DNA from: an uncultured Oscillospiraceae bacterium | GTDB lineage: Bacteria > Bacillota > Clostridia > Oscillospirales > Oscillospiraceae | Direction of reading: 5' to 3' | Assembly: GCA_934589065.1 (NCBI GenBank) | Contig: CAKTNN010000001.1 | Location: 62,001-126,000, forward strand | Length of the DNA: 64,000 bases | In this document: in pieces, positions 35,546 to 43,295 of the stretch | Position numbering within the stretch: position 1 is the first letter of the stretch | How the letters are laid out: every line of letters starts with the position of its first letter | Made by a program: the position numbers and the translations under genes | Notes under the pieces: model-generated | The model's input: the letters and a program-made list of their open reading frames with translations, nothing else | Databases searched by the model: none | What the model was told of the DNA's origin: nothing

Positions 35546-36544
35546 ATGCAGCAATATCGGGATTGCCCGCAGGTGTTGCGGGATTTTTTAACGTATCATG
35601 AGAATATCAAAGGACAGTCTCCGCTGACCATTCGGGAATACTATCTGGATCTAAGAATGTTTCTGCGATTTATGAAGCTGATGCGCTCGGAAATGCCCAT
35701 TGATACTGATTTGGAAACCATCGACATCCGCTTGATCGATCTGGACTTCATCGCCAGCATTACAACCTCGGAAATATTTGATTTTCTCTCTTATCTAGCC
35801 AATGATCGGGTTGCCAGGCCGGATACTGCTGCCCCGGAGCATGGAATTGAGGCCTCTTCCAGAGCCAGGAAGCTTTCTGCAATCAAATCCTTCTATAAGT
35901 ACCTGACGGTGCGTACCAAACAATTGAACGAAAATCCCGTAGCGGATCTGGAATATCCAAAATTGCGAAAAAGCTTGCCAAAATACCTTACTTTAGAGGA
36001 ATCATCCAAACTTTTACAGGCAGTTTCTGGGCAAAATGCCAAACGGGATTACGCCATTCTGATGCTGTTTCTCAATTGCGGCATCCGCCGCAGTGAGCTT
36101 GTGGGACTGAATCTGACGGATGTATATGAGGACCGCATCCGTGTCGTCGGCAAAGGCAATAAGGAACGTTTCGTTTATTTTGGCTCTGCTTGCCGAAAAG
36201 CACTGGATGACTATCTGGAAGAACGCAATCAAAAAGAGCTTTCCGACAACCGGGCACTCTTCGGCTCCAGAGACGGCAACCGAATCAGCGTTACCGCCGT
36301 CCACCGGCTGGTGAAGAAAGCACTTCTGCAAGCGGGACTGGACTCCACCCAGTTCTCTGCCCATAAGCTGCGCCATACTGCTGCTACCATGATGCTTTCC
36401 GGCGGCGTAGATGTCAAGACGGTTCAAGAAGTTTTGGGACATGAAAACCTGAACACCACACAAATTTACACGCATATTGAAAACACAGAACTGAAAATTG
36501 CTGCGGAAGCAAATCCCCTTTCCAAGCTTGACTTTTCTAAATAA
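35546..36544 (+). CDS. Xer-type tyrosine recombinase (XerC-like)
   Basis: A 332-residue tyrosine recombinase. N-terminal SAM-like domain begins VLRDFLTYHENIKGQSPLTI. Catalytic residues are visible in NCGIRRSELVGLN (Arg), HKLRHTAATMML (HxxR), GHENLNTTQIYTHI (His and nucleophile Tyr). A long charged loop near 45-75 distinguishes it from XerD at 25.9 kb. It is probably the chromosomal XerC-type partner rather than a phage gene, since it lies outside the repeat. No ribosome site is visible, and an AT-rich TATATTATAAT lies right at the start codon, so a leaderless or downstream start is possible. Confidence 0.85.
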   Translation: MQQYRDCPQVLRDFLTYHENIKGQSPLTIREYYLDLRMFLRFMKLMRSEMPIDTDLETIDIRLIDLDFIASITTSEIFDFLSYLANDRVARPDTAAPEHGIEASSRARKLSAIKSFYKYLTVRTKQLNENPVADLEYPKLRKSLPKYLTLEESSKLLQAVSGQNAKRDYAILMLFLNCGIRRSELVGLNLTDVYEDRIRVVGKGNKERFVYFGSACRKALDDYLEERNQKELSDNRALFGSRDGNRISVTAVHRLVKKALLQAGLDSTQFSAHKLRHTAATMMLSGGVDVKTVQEVLGHENLNTTQIYTHIENTELKIAAEANPLSKLDFSK

Positions 36545-36593
36545 TTCTGTAATATAGTATTTGCAACTGAAAGTTGACAAATTCTATAGAGAA

Positions 36594-37097
36594 ATGCGGG
36601 TGAATTTCGTGTCTGTTGGCGAACGGATTGCATCTCTTCGTACTTCCTCCTCCCTCTCCCAGGGCCAGCTTGCCGATCGCATGGGAGTTACCCGTCAGGC
36701 TGTCAGCAAATGGGAAAATGATTTGTCCTGCCCAGACCCCCTGCGGCTTGTTCAGCTGGCAGATGCGCTGGATACAGACGTGGAGTATCTGGCGACCGGT
36801 GTCCACTGTACGGTAAAGGCCGAACCCATTGTCATTCATCAGGTGGTTGAGAAGCCGGTTTATATTGAAAAAACAGTTGAAAAGCCGGTATATTTGGAAA
36901 AGCAGCCGGATTTACCGAAGGAAAAAGTGGTTACTGTCACAAAAGAAGTGCCTGTAGAGCGGATTGTAGAGCGGGTGGTTGAGAAGCCTGTTGTTAAAAA
37001 GGTCGTTCGGATTCGCTACCGCAATAACCCCTTTGTATTGTTGGCGTCAGCCGGTGTCGGCCTGATCATCGGTCTTTTAATCGGACTCCTGTTTTGA
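36594..37097 (+). CDS. Membrane-anchored XRE-family regulator
   Basis: A 167-residue protein. An N-terminal helix-turn-helix (SLSQGQLADRMGVTRQAVSK, about residues 19-38) is followed by a roughly 75-residue Val-Glu-Lys-Pro repeat linker (VEKPVYIEKTVEKPVYLEK and similar) and a C-terminal membrane helix (FVLLASAGVGLIIGLLIGLLF). This topology suggests a transcription factor tethered to the membrane. Targets are unknown. The start is uncertain; ATG 36594 or a GTG shortly after would both fit. It follows xerC by 49 bases. Confidence 0.75.
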   Translation: MRVNFVSVGERIASLRTSSSLSQGQLADRMGVTRQAVSKWENDLSCPDPLRLVQLADALDTDVEYLATGVHCTVKAEPIVIHQVVEKPVYIEKTVEKPVYLEKQPDLPKEKVVTVTKEVPVERIVERVVEKPVVKKVVRIRYRNNPFVLLASAGVGLIIGLLIGLLF

Positions 37098-37112
37098 CGC
37101 GAAACTCCATAA

Positions 37113-37159
37113 AAAATCGTCATTGCCTTCCTTTTCATGGGAACAGCAATGACGATTTT
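37113..37159. terminator. Bidirectional terminator between XRE gene and radA
   Basis: AAAATCGTCATTGC (37113-37126) pairs perfectly with GCAATGACGATTTT (37146-37159), serving the convergent genes. Confidence 0.8.
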
Positions 37160-37166
37160 AATTTAT

Positions 37167-38528
37167 TTAAAGAGATACTTCAATCGCTTCCCGAAGATTT
37201 CTGACCCGATACACCATTAATTCCTTCGGAATATCCAGCTTTTCCGAACCTCCCTTGGGGATAATGCATTTTTTAAAGCCCAGCCGTGCAACCTCTCCCA
37301 ATCTCTGGTTCATGTGGGAAACCGCACGAATTTCTCCTGTCAGGCCGACTTCACCGATGGCAGTTAAGTCATCTGCAATGGGCTGATCCCGATAGGAGGA
37401 GGCAACTGCCAGCGCCACCGGCAAGTCTGCCCCCGGTTCATCCAGACGCAGGCCGCCGATTACATTGATGTAGGCATCGAAAGTCCCAAGGCGCAGCCCT
37501 GCCCGCTTCTCCGCTACCGCCAGCAGAAGCATCATACGGTTAAAATCAAAGCCATCGGCAGCTCTTCTGGGAACATTTGCCATGGTTTTCGCTACCAACG
37601 CCTGCACCTCTGCCAAAACCGGTCGCGTACCCTCCATTACGCAGGCAACGCAAGTGCCGCTGGCCCCCTCTGGGCGTCCTTCCAGCAGCATTTGGGAGGG
37701 ATTTGGTACTTCCTCCAAACCGCTTTCCGACATTTCAAAGACACCGATTTCATTGGTGGAGCCAAATCGGTTCTTTGCTGCCCGGAGCAGACGGTAAGAG
37801 GAATTCTGATCACCTTCAAAATAGAGCACGCAGTCCACCATGTGTTCCAGCACCTTCGGGCCGGCAATGTTGCCGTCTTTATTGATGTGGCCCACCACGA
37901 ATACGGTAATTCCCTGGGATTTGCTCAGGTGCATCATCGTCATGGTACAGTCCTTTACCTGGGATACGCTGCCCGGGGTGGATTCATTCTCCTCGTTATA
38001 AAGGGTTTGGATGGAATCGATCATCAGAATATCCGGCTTTAATTCCTCCACTGCCTCCAGAATGTCGGAAAGGCGCGTTTCTGACAAAATGTACAGGCTA
38101 TCCGGTGCAACTCCCAGACGCTGGGCCCGCAGCTTTAGCTGACGCTCGCTTTCCTCACCGGACACATAGAGCACACTTCTGCCGGAGCACAGGCTATTGC
38201 ATATTTGAAGGAGCAGCGTCGATTTGCCGATGCCCGGAGCACCTCCGACCAGCACCAGGGAACCTGCAACTGCGCCGCCCCCTAAAACCCGATCCAGTTC
38301 TCCGATCCCGGTGGAAAAGCGGATCTCCCCTTCCGAATCCACATCCCGGATTTTTTGGGGCTTCCGACTCTGGCCCACGGGATTGGGTTTTGCCTTTCCC
38401 ACTGCTGTCGGCTTTTCGACGTGTTCTTCAAATGTATTCCAGGCGCCGCAGGCAGGGCACCTTCCCTGCCATTTGGGGCTTTCATTTCCGCAATTGGTGC
38501 AGAAAAATACAGTTTTCGCTTTTGCCAT
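37167..38528 (-). CDS. radA: DNA repair protein RadA
   Basis: A 453-residue RecA-related ATPase that processes recombination intermediates. The N-terminal zinc finger CTNCGNESPKWQGRCPACG (residues 10-28), Walker A GGAPGIGKSTLLLQ (about 92-105), the RadA motif KNRFGSTNEIG (about 252-262) and a C-terminal Lon-like domain are all present. Length is typical. It is followed on the same strand by nothing until the terminator at 37.1 kb. Confidence 0.97.
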   Translation of the reverse strand: MAKAKTVFFCTNCGNESPKWQGRCPACGAWNTFEEHVEKPTAVGKAKPNPVGQSRKPQKIRDVDSEGEIRFSTGIGELDRVLGGGAVAGSLVLVGGAPGIGKSTLLLQICNSLCSGRSVLYVSGEESERQLKLRAQRLGVAPDSLYILSETRLSDILEAVEELKPDILMIDSIQTLYNEENESTPGSVSQVKDCTMTMMHLSKSQGITVFVVGHINKDGNIAGPKVLEHMVDCVLYFEGDQNSSYRLLRAAKNRFGSTNEIGVFEMSESGLEEVPNPSQMLLEGRPEGASGTCVACVMEGTRPVLAEVQALVAKTMANVPRRAADGFDFNRMMLLLAVAEKRAGLRLGTFDAYINVIGGLRLDEPGADLPVALAVASSYRDQPIADDLTAIGEVGLTGEIRAVSHMNQRLGEVARLGFKKCIIPKGGSEKLDIPKELMVYRVRNLREAIEVSL

Positions 38529-38597
38529 GGTGAAACCTCTGTTTCTTCGCCAAAGAGGCGTTTACTGCCTCTATTATATCAGTGGAGTCTCCCAGGG

Positions 38598-39299
38598 TCA
38601 AGACAGATTCGCAGCGGTAACCGCACCGATGACACACACCAGCTTTTTCTGATATTCCTTCTGGCGGAGCAGTGCCTCCTCTTGCCGATTGGAGAGAAAA
38701 CCGCACTCAACCAACACAGCACAGCCACTGCATTTTTCCAGCAGATAAATGCCCTTCCCTACTTTGCTTTTTCGCCTGCTCCCCGGGTTTAGGTTTTCCG
38801 CCAGCGCCTTCTGGAGTGCATTTGCAAGGGTTTCGCTGGAATCGTTATTTGCATAAAATACCTGTGCTCCGCTGTATTGCCCTTGCGAGAAATAATTCTG
38901 GTGTATGCTCAGCAGTACGGTTCCTTCAGACTGGTTTGCAATCTGAACCCGCTGCTTTAAATCATCGATCTTTTTCTGCGCGATGGTGTCTCCTTTTGTA
39001 TAAATGGCGGTATCCGTTCTGCGAATCATCCGGGTTTTGTAGCCCAAAAGCTGCATGAGGCTCTCCAAACGCAGGGCAATTTCCAGATTATATTCGCTTT
39101 CCAGCCTGCCCGTGCAGGAGGTTGCGCCGCCATCCTCCCCGCCATGCCCTGCATCGATCACAATGGTGTGACGCCGCGGAACCGGCATAGCCGTCTGCAG
39201 CACTTCCACTGCGCGCTGCCCACATACAATTCCCACAAAAGCCAGGCAGGCAATCAGGCAGCAGCAGCCCAGTGTGCGAACCGCCCCCAAAACTTTCAT
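38598..39299 (-). CDS. cwlD: N-acetylmuramoyl-L-alanine amidase CwlD-like
   Basis: A 233-residue amidase_3 protein. An N-terminal membrane anchor or signal (CCCLIACLAFVGIVCG) precedes the catalytic domain: IVIDAGHGGEDGGA (zinc His), SEYNLEIAL (Glu), LLSIHQNYF (His) and VLVECGFLSN (catalytic Glu). Size and the single domain fit CwlD, which makes muramic delta-lactam in spore cortex. The ATG used is preceded by GGAGGTGGTGACG; the ATG five codons earlier is part of that site. It is divergent from the cotJ genes. Confidence 0.88.
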   Translation of the reverse strand: MKVLGAVRTLGCCCLIACLAFVGIVCGQRAVEVLQTAMPVPRRHTIVIDAGHGGEDGGATSCTGRLESEYNLEIALRLESLMQLLGYKTRMIRRTDTAIYTKGDTIAQKKIDDLKQRVQIANQSEGTVLLSIHQNYFSQGQYSGAQVFYANNDSSETLANALQKALAENLNPGSRRKSKVGKGIYLLEKCSGCAVLVECGFLSNRQEEALLRQKEYQKKLVCVIGAVTAANLS

Positions 39300-39414
39300 C
39301 GTCACCACCTCCATAAGGGTATATGCGTTGCTGCCTCAGACCATGCACCTTCGGCGAAATCCGGCATAGAATGACCAGGAATCTGTTCCAATCCATTTTA
39401 AAGGAGGAATCCCA

Positions 39415-39855
39415 TTGGTTTCGCCCAAACAAAATCTGGGAGAGGGCCGCTTGCCGGCAATGGCTCCCCTGGCAAATCCATACGTTCCCTTCCAGCTGGA
39501 AAACCCGGTGCGATACGAAGCCCCAAAAGGCCTTATCCGGGGCACGCTGTATCCGGGCCTGGATTTACCTTTTATGGGAGTGCGCAATAAAAACCTGCTG
39601 CCAAAGACACCCCTTTCCGAATTGCAGGCCCTCGGCTTTGCCATTCAGGAGCTGGCCCTCTACCTGGATACCCACCGGGATGACCGGGAAGCACTGGAAT
39701 TATATCAGCAATACCAGCAAAAGTACGCCGACTGCATGGCACAAAACGAGGAAACACTTTCTCCCATGAACCACCAAACACCCACAGATTCGGATACCTA
39801 TCAATGGTTAGACGATCCTTGGCCCTGGGAATATGCTGCAAATAAGGGGGAATAA
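39415..39855 (+). CDS. Fused spore coat protein CotJA-CotJB
   Basis: A 146-residue protein joining two coat proteins that are usually separate genes. Residues 17-54 (PLANPYVPFQLENPVRYEAP then GTLYPGLDLPF) match CotJA; residues 66-141 (LSELQALGFAIQELALYLDT, YQQYQQKYADC, WLDDPWPWE) match CotJB. The start is TTG after AAGGAGG. CATAGAAT at 39365-39372 resembles a sigma-E -10 element. CotJ proteins sit in the spore coat of the mother cell. It is followed 2 bases later by cotJC. Confidence 0.85.
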   Translation: MVSPKQNLGEGRLPAMAPLANPYVPFQLENPVRYEAPKGLIRGTLYPGLDLPFMGVRNKNLLPKTPLSELQALGFAIQELALYLDTHRDDREALELYQQYQQKYADCMAQNEETLSPMNHQTPTDSDTYQWLDDPWPWEYAANKGE

Positions 39856-39857
39856 TC

Positions 39858-40454
39858 GTGTTTCAATATTCTAAAAAGCTGCAATACCCGGTCAGGATCC
39901 GCCGAACCAACCCTGCACTGGCAAAAATCATTATAACCCAATATGGTGGCCCGGATGGAGAGCTGGGAGCAAGCCTGCGCTATCTATCCCAGCGCTATTC
40001 CATGCCCTTTGACGATCAAAAAGGGTTATTGACGGATATCGGGACGGAGGAATTGGGGCATTTGGAGATGATCGGAGCCATTGTTCACCAATTAACCAGA
40101 AATTTAAAGGATAACCAGTACCGTGATCCCGCCTTCGCGCCCTATTTTGTAGACCACACCGTGGGCGTCTATCCCACTGCCGCTTCCGGCTTCCCATGGA
40201 ATGCCGCCTCTATGGCGGTAAAGGGTGACCCCATAGCGGATTTAACCGAGGACTTGGCAGCCGAACAAAAGGCACGGGTGACCTACGACAATATCCTACG
40301 GCTCAGCGACGATCCGGATGTGAACGATGTCATTCGTTTCCTCCGGGAGCGGGAGATTGTCCACTTCCAGCGCTTTGGAGAAGCCCTTCAAAACCTCCGG
40401 GAAAAGCTGGACCAGAAAAATGTGTACTATATGAATCCATCGATTGATATATAA
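39858..40454 (+). CDS. cotJC: Spore coat protein CotJC (manganese catalase family)
   Basis: A 198-residue protein of the manganese catalase fold. It begins MFQYSKKLQYPVRI, with metal-ligand glutamates and histidine in DIGTEELGHLEMIG (about residues 56-69) and a second pair in AEQKARVTYDNILRL and REREIVHFQRFGEAL. CotJC may protect spores from peroxide. The start is GTG after a GGGGG-type site. It closes the cotJ operon. Confidence 0.93.
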   Translation: MFQYSKKLQYPVRIRRTNPALAKIIITQYGGPDGELGASLRYLSQRYSMPFDDQKGLLTDIGTEELGHLEMIGAIVHQLTRNLKDNQYRDPAFAPYFVDHTVGVYPTAASGFPWNAASMAVKGDPIADLTEDLAAEQKARVTYDNILRLSDDPDVNDVIRFLREREIVHFQRFGEALQNLREKLDQKNVYYMNPSIDI

Positions 40455-40591
40455 TCTTAGCAACTATTAGTTGCATCATGCATTTTAAACAATTATTATG
40501 AACCTAAATATTCTGGGTTTCTGAGAGCTGTTACTTTTCCCTGCTCTCCCCTTCCGTTTCGGTTCCATGATGAACTTCTGAATTTCAATAG

Positions 40592-40624
40592 GACCCGAGG
40601 CCTGTTTTTTACCAGCCTCGGGTC
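40592..40624 (-). terminator. Terminator of the blaI-blaR1-like operon
   Basis: GACCCGAGGC (40592-40601) pairs with GCCTCGGGTC (40615-40624). It lies 18 bases past the stop of the minus-strand gene. Confidence 0.7.
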
Positions 40625-40642
40625 ATCTGTTTGTGCCCTTCT

Positions 40643-42457
40643 TTACTTTACCATCCAAAAGGTTGGCTGCCTCCGAAGTGTTGTTCCGGTGGAGATAGCC
40701 GATTCCGGAATAAAAACTTGAACGGCTCCCTTTTCTCCGTACCGGCCTTCCGTGTCTCGGTAAAGCATATTTGTAGAGCTGCCTCCGTTTAAGAGGCAGG
40801 CATTGATTGCCCCGTAGCTCGTTAGGATATCGATCACGTCCTCGTGCGTTGCGCCAACTGCGTTTTCATTTCGTCCGTCTGTGCAAAGAAGAATGACTGT
40901 ACCATCCGAACGCTGTCCAATGGCTGTGCGAAGCGTATAACCGGAATGTCCTTCATAAGGGGTCATGCTTTCTCCGTTTAAAACCAGTGCAGGGCCGGCA
41001 GAAACGCCATCCCGGATTCCAAGACTCTGTGCTTCTATTTGCTTAAAGGGATAGGGCGCAACGATCAGAATATTGTCCTCATTAAATCCAACGAATCCCC
41101 TTTCCGGAACCATATCTTGGAGTTGATTCCATACCACGGAGTTTTTTGACAGCGTCAGTCCAGTGGGAACGCTGCCCACAGCCACGCTTTCCGTTCCATC
41201 ATCCCAGTAGTACCCTGCATTGATTGCTGCAGTTGCATTTTCTTTCTCCAAAGCCTCGTCCATCCGAATACCCGGCGTGTCCATAGAAAGCTCATCCGAC
41301 GAAGTGGCAAGATATACCCTTGAAGGATCCCGGACCAGCATGATGTGGGCGGTGAAGGTTTCCCCTTTGTAGGTATCGATTCGGATTCCGTCCGGGTACT
41401 GTGCCCACTCAGAATCACTTTCTTCCGTGGGATTCGATTCTTCTTCCCTGGGCGGCACGGTTGCCTCTGTTTCCAAAACGCTTCCCGTTGTGGGGGAAAC
41501 ACTTTCTTCCAGAATGGGTTCATTCAGGTTTTCCGCCGGAGCGTTTCTCGCCGCCGGGACGGTTAAAAAACCAATTGCCGCCGCAAGAATCAGAATCAGC
41601 GAAAGCAGAATAATCCAAAAGCCCGGCTTTTTATAATTCAAAACCATTCGGATTCGCCGAACAACCTCCGTTTCTCCAAAGGCCACCGGGCACACCAGGA
41701 CGAGCCTCCGGCTGCCGCTGCATTCCAGCAGTGCCGAAGCGTAGGCCTTTTTCTGCGGCATAGCAAGTTTTGAGATAACCCGTTCATCACAAGCAAATTC
41801 AATGTCCCGGCAAACCAGGAAATACGCAGCCCATACCAGCGGATCAAACCAGTAGAGCGCCAGCAAACAAAACGCAAGGGGCTTCCACCAATGGTCCTTG
41901 CAGCGCAAGTGGCTTTCTTCATGGGCAAGCACATATTCCCGATTGCGTTCGGAAAGCCCGGAGGGCAGGTAAATTCTAGGGCGGATAAGTCCTAAGATAA
42001 AGGGAGAGGTCACCGCATCGCAAACCCAGATCTTGCCCTCCTCCGGAATCGCCTCCCGAACCAGATGCCGCATCCGCAGGTAGCTAATCAGCAGATACCC
42101 CAGCATTCCCGCAACTCCTGCGCTCCATACCACAGGCAGAACCGAAGCTCGGGACGTTGGAGCACTTTCGCCTATCTCAGTCCCCGGAAGCGTGGCAACG
42201 GTTGTATTGACCGGCGGCGCAGTCTCTATGTGAATCAAGCTTGTATCAACTGCCTCTTGGAAGGAGACTGTTGTCTGTGGAATCATACTCACCGGGCTTT
42301 CAATGGAAAACGGGAGCAGTAGCCGGACAGCCACAACCGCCCACAAAATGCAGATAACGCGCTTCGGGGCTCTTTTTAGAAGAAACCGAAGGAGAATCAC
42401 TGCAAGAATTAGCCAGTTCGCCCAGATGCTGGTTTTCACAATTGCCCTAAAGACCAT
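40643..42457 (-). CDS. BlaR1-like M56 metallopeptidase fused to a phosphodiester glycosidase (NAGPA) domain
   Basis: A 604-residue fusion. Residues 1-300 are a BlaR1/MecR1-type membrane peptidase: N-terminal helices, zinc motif HEESH at 179-183, third ligand Glu in RDIEFACDE near 220, and a helix at 281-300. A disordered Glu/Pro/Thr-rich linker (about 302-365) leads to an extracytoplasmic domain (about 370-600) with NAINAGYY-, GPALVLNG-, TAIGQRSDGTV- and LNGGSSTNM-like motifs of the phosphodiester glycosidase family. Normal BlaR1 carries a penicillin-binding sensor there instead. Paired with blaI by a one-base overlap (TAATG). The signal sensed is unknown. Confidence 0.88.
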   Translation of the reverse strand: MVFRAIVKTSIWANWLILAVILLRFLLKRAPKRVICILWAVVAVRLLLPFSIESPVSMIPQTTVSFQEAVDTSLIHIETAPPVNTTVATLPGTEIGESAPTSRASVLPVVWSAGVAGMLGYLLISYLRMRHLVREAIPEEGKIWVCDAVTSPFILGLIRPRIYLPSGLSERNREYVLAHEESHLRCKDHWWKPLAFCLLALYWFDPLVWAAYFLVCRDIEFACDERVISKLAMPQKKAYASALLECSGSRRLVLVCPVAFGETEVVRRIRMVLNYKKPGFWIILLSLILILAAAIGFLTVPAARNAPAENLNEPILEESVSPTTGSVLETEATVPPREEESNPTEESDSEWAQYPDGIRIDTYKGETFTAHIMLVRDPSRVYLATSSDELSMDTPGIRMDEALEKENATAAINAGYYWDDGTESVAVGSVPTGLTLSKNSVVWNQLQDMVPERGFVGFNEDNILIVAPYPFKQIEAQSLGIRDGVSAGPALVLNGESMTPYEGHSGYTLRTAIGQRSDGTVILLCTDGRNENAVGATHEDVIDILTSYGAINACLLNGGSSTNMLYRDTEGRYGEKGAVQVFIPESAISTGTTLRRQPTFWMVK

Positions 42458-42822
42458 TATTCTCCCTCCCCTGCCGCATCAATCATTTTCCGAACCAAAT
42501 CACGCTCTGCATCCGTCAGCGTGCGGTTCTTTGTAAAAGCTGCCAGAAACGCCGGAAACGAACCGTGGAATGTGTTGTCCACGAACTGCTCACTCTGCAT
42601 GGAATAGAATTCCTCTCTGGAAACAATGGAGGTAACCATACCATTCTCATTCCGGAATAACCCTTTGTCACAGAGCCGACGCAGCACAGTATGCACCGTA
42701 GTCCGTTTCCACTGGAACGCCTCCCCTGCCAATTTTACGAGTGTTGAGGATGACACCGGTTCATTGCTCCAAATCATATCCGCAAAACGAGACTCAACAA
42801 CGCCAAGCTGAAGTTCACCCAT
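42457..42822 (-). CDS. BlaI/MecI family transcriptional repressor
   Basis: A 121-residue winged-helix repressor. The family pattern is clear: GVVESRFADMIWSNEPVSSS, KLAGEAFQWKRTTVHTVLRR (recognition helix) and LCDKGLFRNE. BlaI proteins are cleaved or displaced after their partner M56 peptidase is activated. The start is the ATG preceded by AAAGGGG; an upstream in-frame extension crosses the operators. The gene's promoter is overlapped by two operator palindromes, so it is likely autoregulated. Confidence 0.9.
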   Translation of the reverse strand: MGELQLGVVESRFADMIWSNEPVSSSTLVKLAGEAFQWKRTTVHTVLRRLCDKGLFRNENGMVTSIVSREEFYSMQSEQFVDNTFHGSFPAFLAAFTKNRTLTDAERDLVRKMIDAAGEGE

Positions 42823-42843
42823 AATTGTATTCCCCTTTCTGTA

Positions 42844-42898
42844 GACTACATACCGTAGTCCGTAATTAAAGACTACATCATGTAGTCTCAAATGTCAA
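42844..42898 (-). promoter_or_regulatory. Promoter and twin BlaI-type operators
   Basis: GACTACATACCGTAGTC (42844-42860) and GACTACATCATGTAGTC (42871-42887) are 17-bp palindromes with the TACA...TGTA core of BlaI/MecI operators. On the minus strand TTGACA (complement of 42893-42898), 17 bases, TAGTCT (complement of 42870-42875) overlaps the distal operator. Confidence 0.85.
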
Positions 42899-42925
42899 GT
42901 GGTTTTTTCTATTTTTCTTGCATTT

Positions 42926-43204
42926 TCACGAAACTGCAAGTGTCCAAGTCTGTTCTTCCCCGTCAATCAGAATGAAAAAAGCGAACTGCCCGTCTCGTTT
43001 GGCAGCTCGCATTTTCTTATAAATAATCCCGCTTTGGCATAATAGGTAAATTGGTTCCCGGAACTGCTCCGGATGCAGCTTCTCTGCCGGGATGTTCTCC
43101 GCTCCCGGATAGGTATCGTAAGCAAACTGCGCCGGAGTGCGGATATCAAACACTTTGGGCTCGGTAAGTGCTTCCAGCTGAGAAAACGTTATTTCTAAAT
43201 TCAT
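42926..43204 (-). CDS. Single-domain rhodanese-like protein
   Basis: A 92-residue rhodanese domain. KVFDIRTPAQFAYDTYPGAENIP (family VxDVRxxxEFxxGHIxGAxNIP, with GH replaced by DT) is near residues 17-39, and the active-site loop is LLCQSGIIYKKM with Cys55 as the likely persulfide carrier. Sulfurtransferase activity is plausible; partner unknown. The start codon directly follows the T-run of the glnA terminator, and its only ribosome site (GGTGGA) is in that hairpin's 3' arm. Confidence 0.85.
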   Translation of the reverse strand: MNLEITFSQLEALTEPKVFDIRTPAQFAYDTYPGAENIPAEKLHPEQFREPIYLLCQSGIIYKKMRAAKRDGQFAFFILIDGEEQTWTLAVS

Positions 43205-43234
43205 AAAAAATCCACCCGCCTTGACGGGTGGATT
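43205..43234 (-). terminator. Terminator after glnA, abutting the rhodanese start
   Basis: AATCCACCCG (43209-43218) pairs with CGGGTGGATT (43225-43234); on the minus strand it ends in TTTTTT immediately before the ATG of the rhodanese gene. Confidence 0.85.
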
Positions 43235-43295
43235 ATATAGTCAATATTCTACTGTGTCAATAGGTTTTTCTGCCTTCCTGCCTTTTTTCTCCCGA

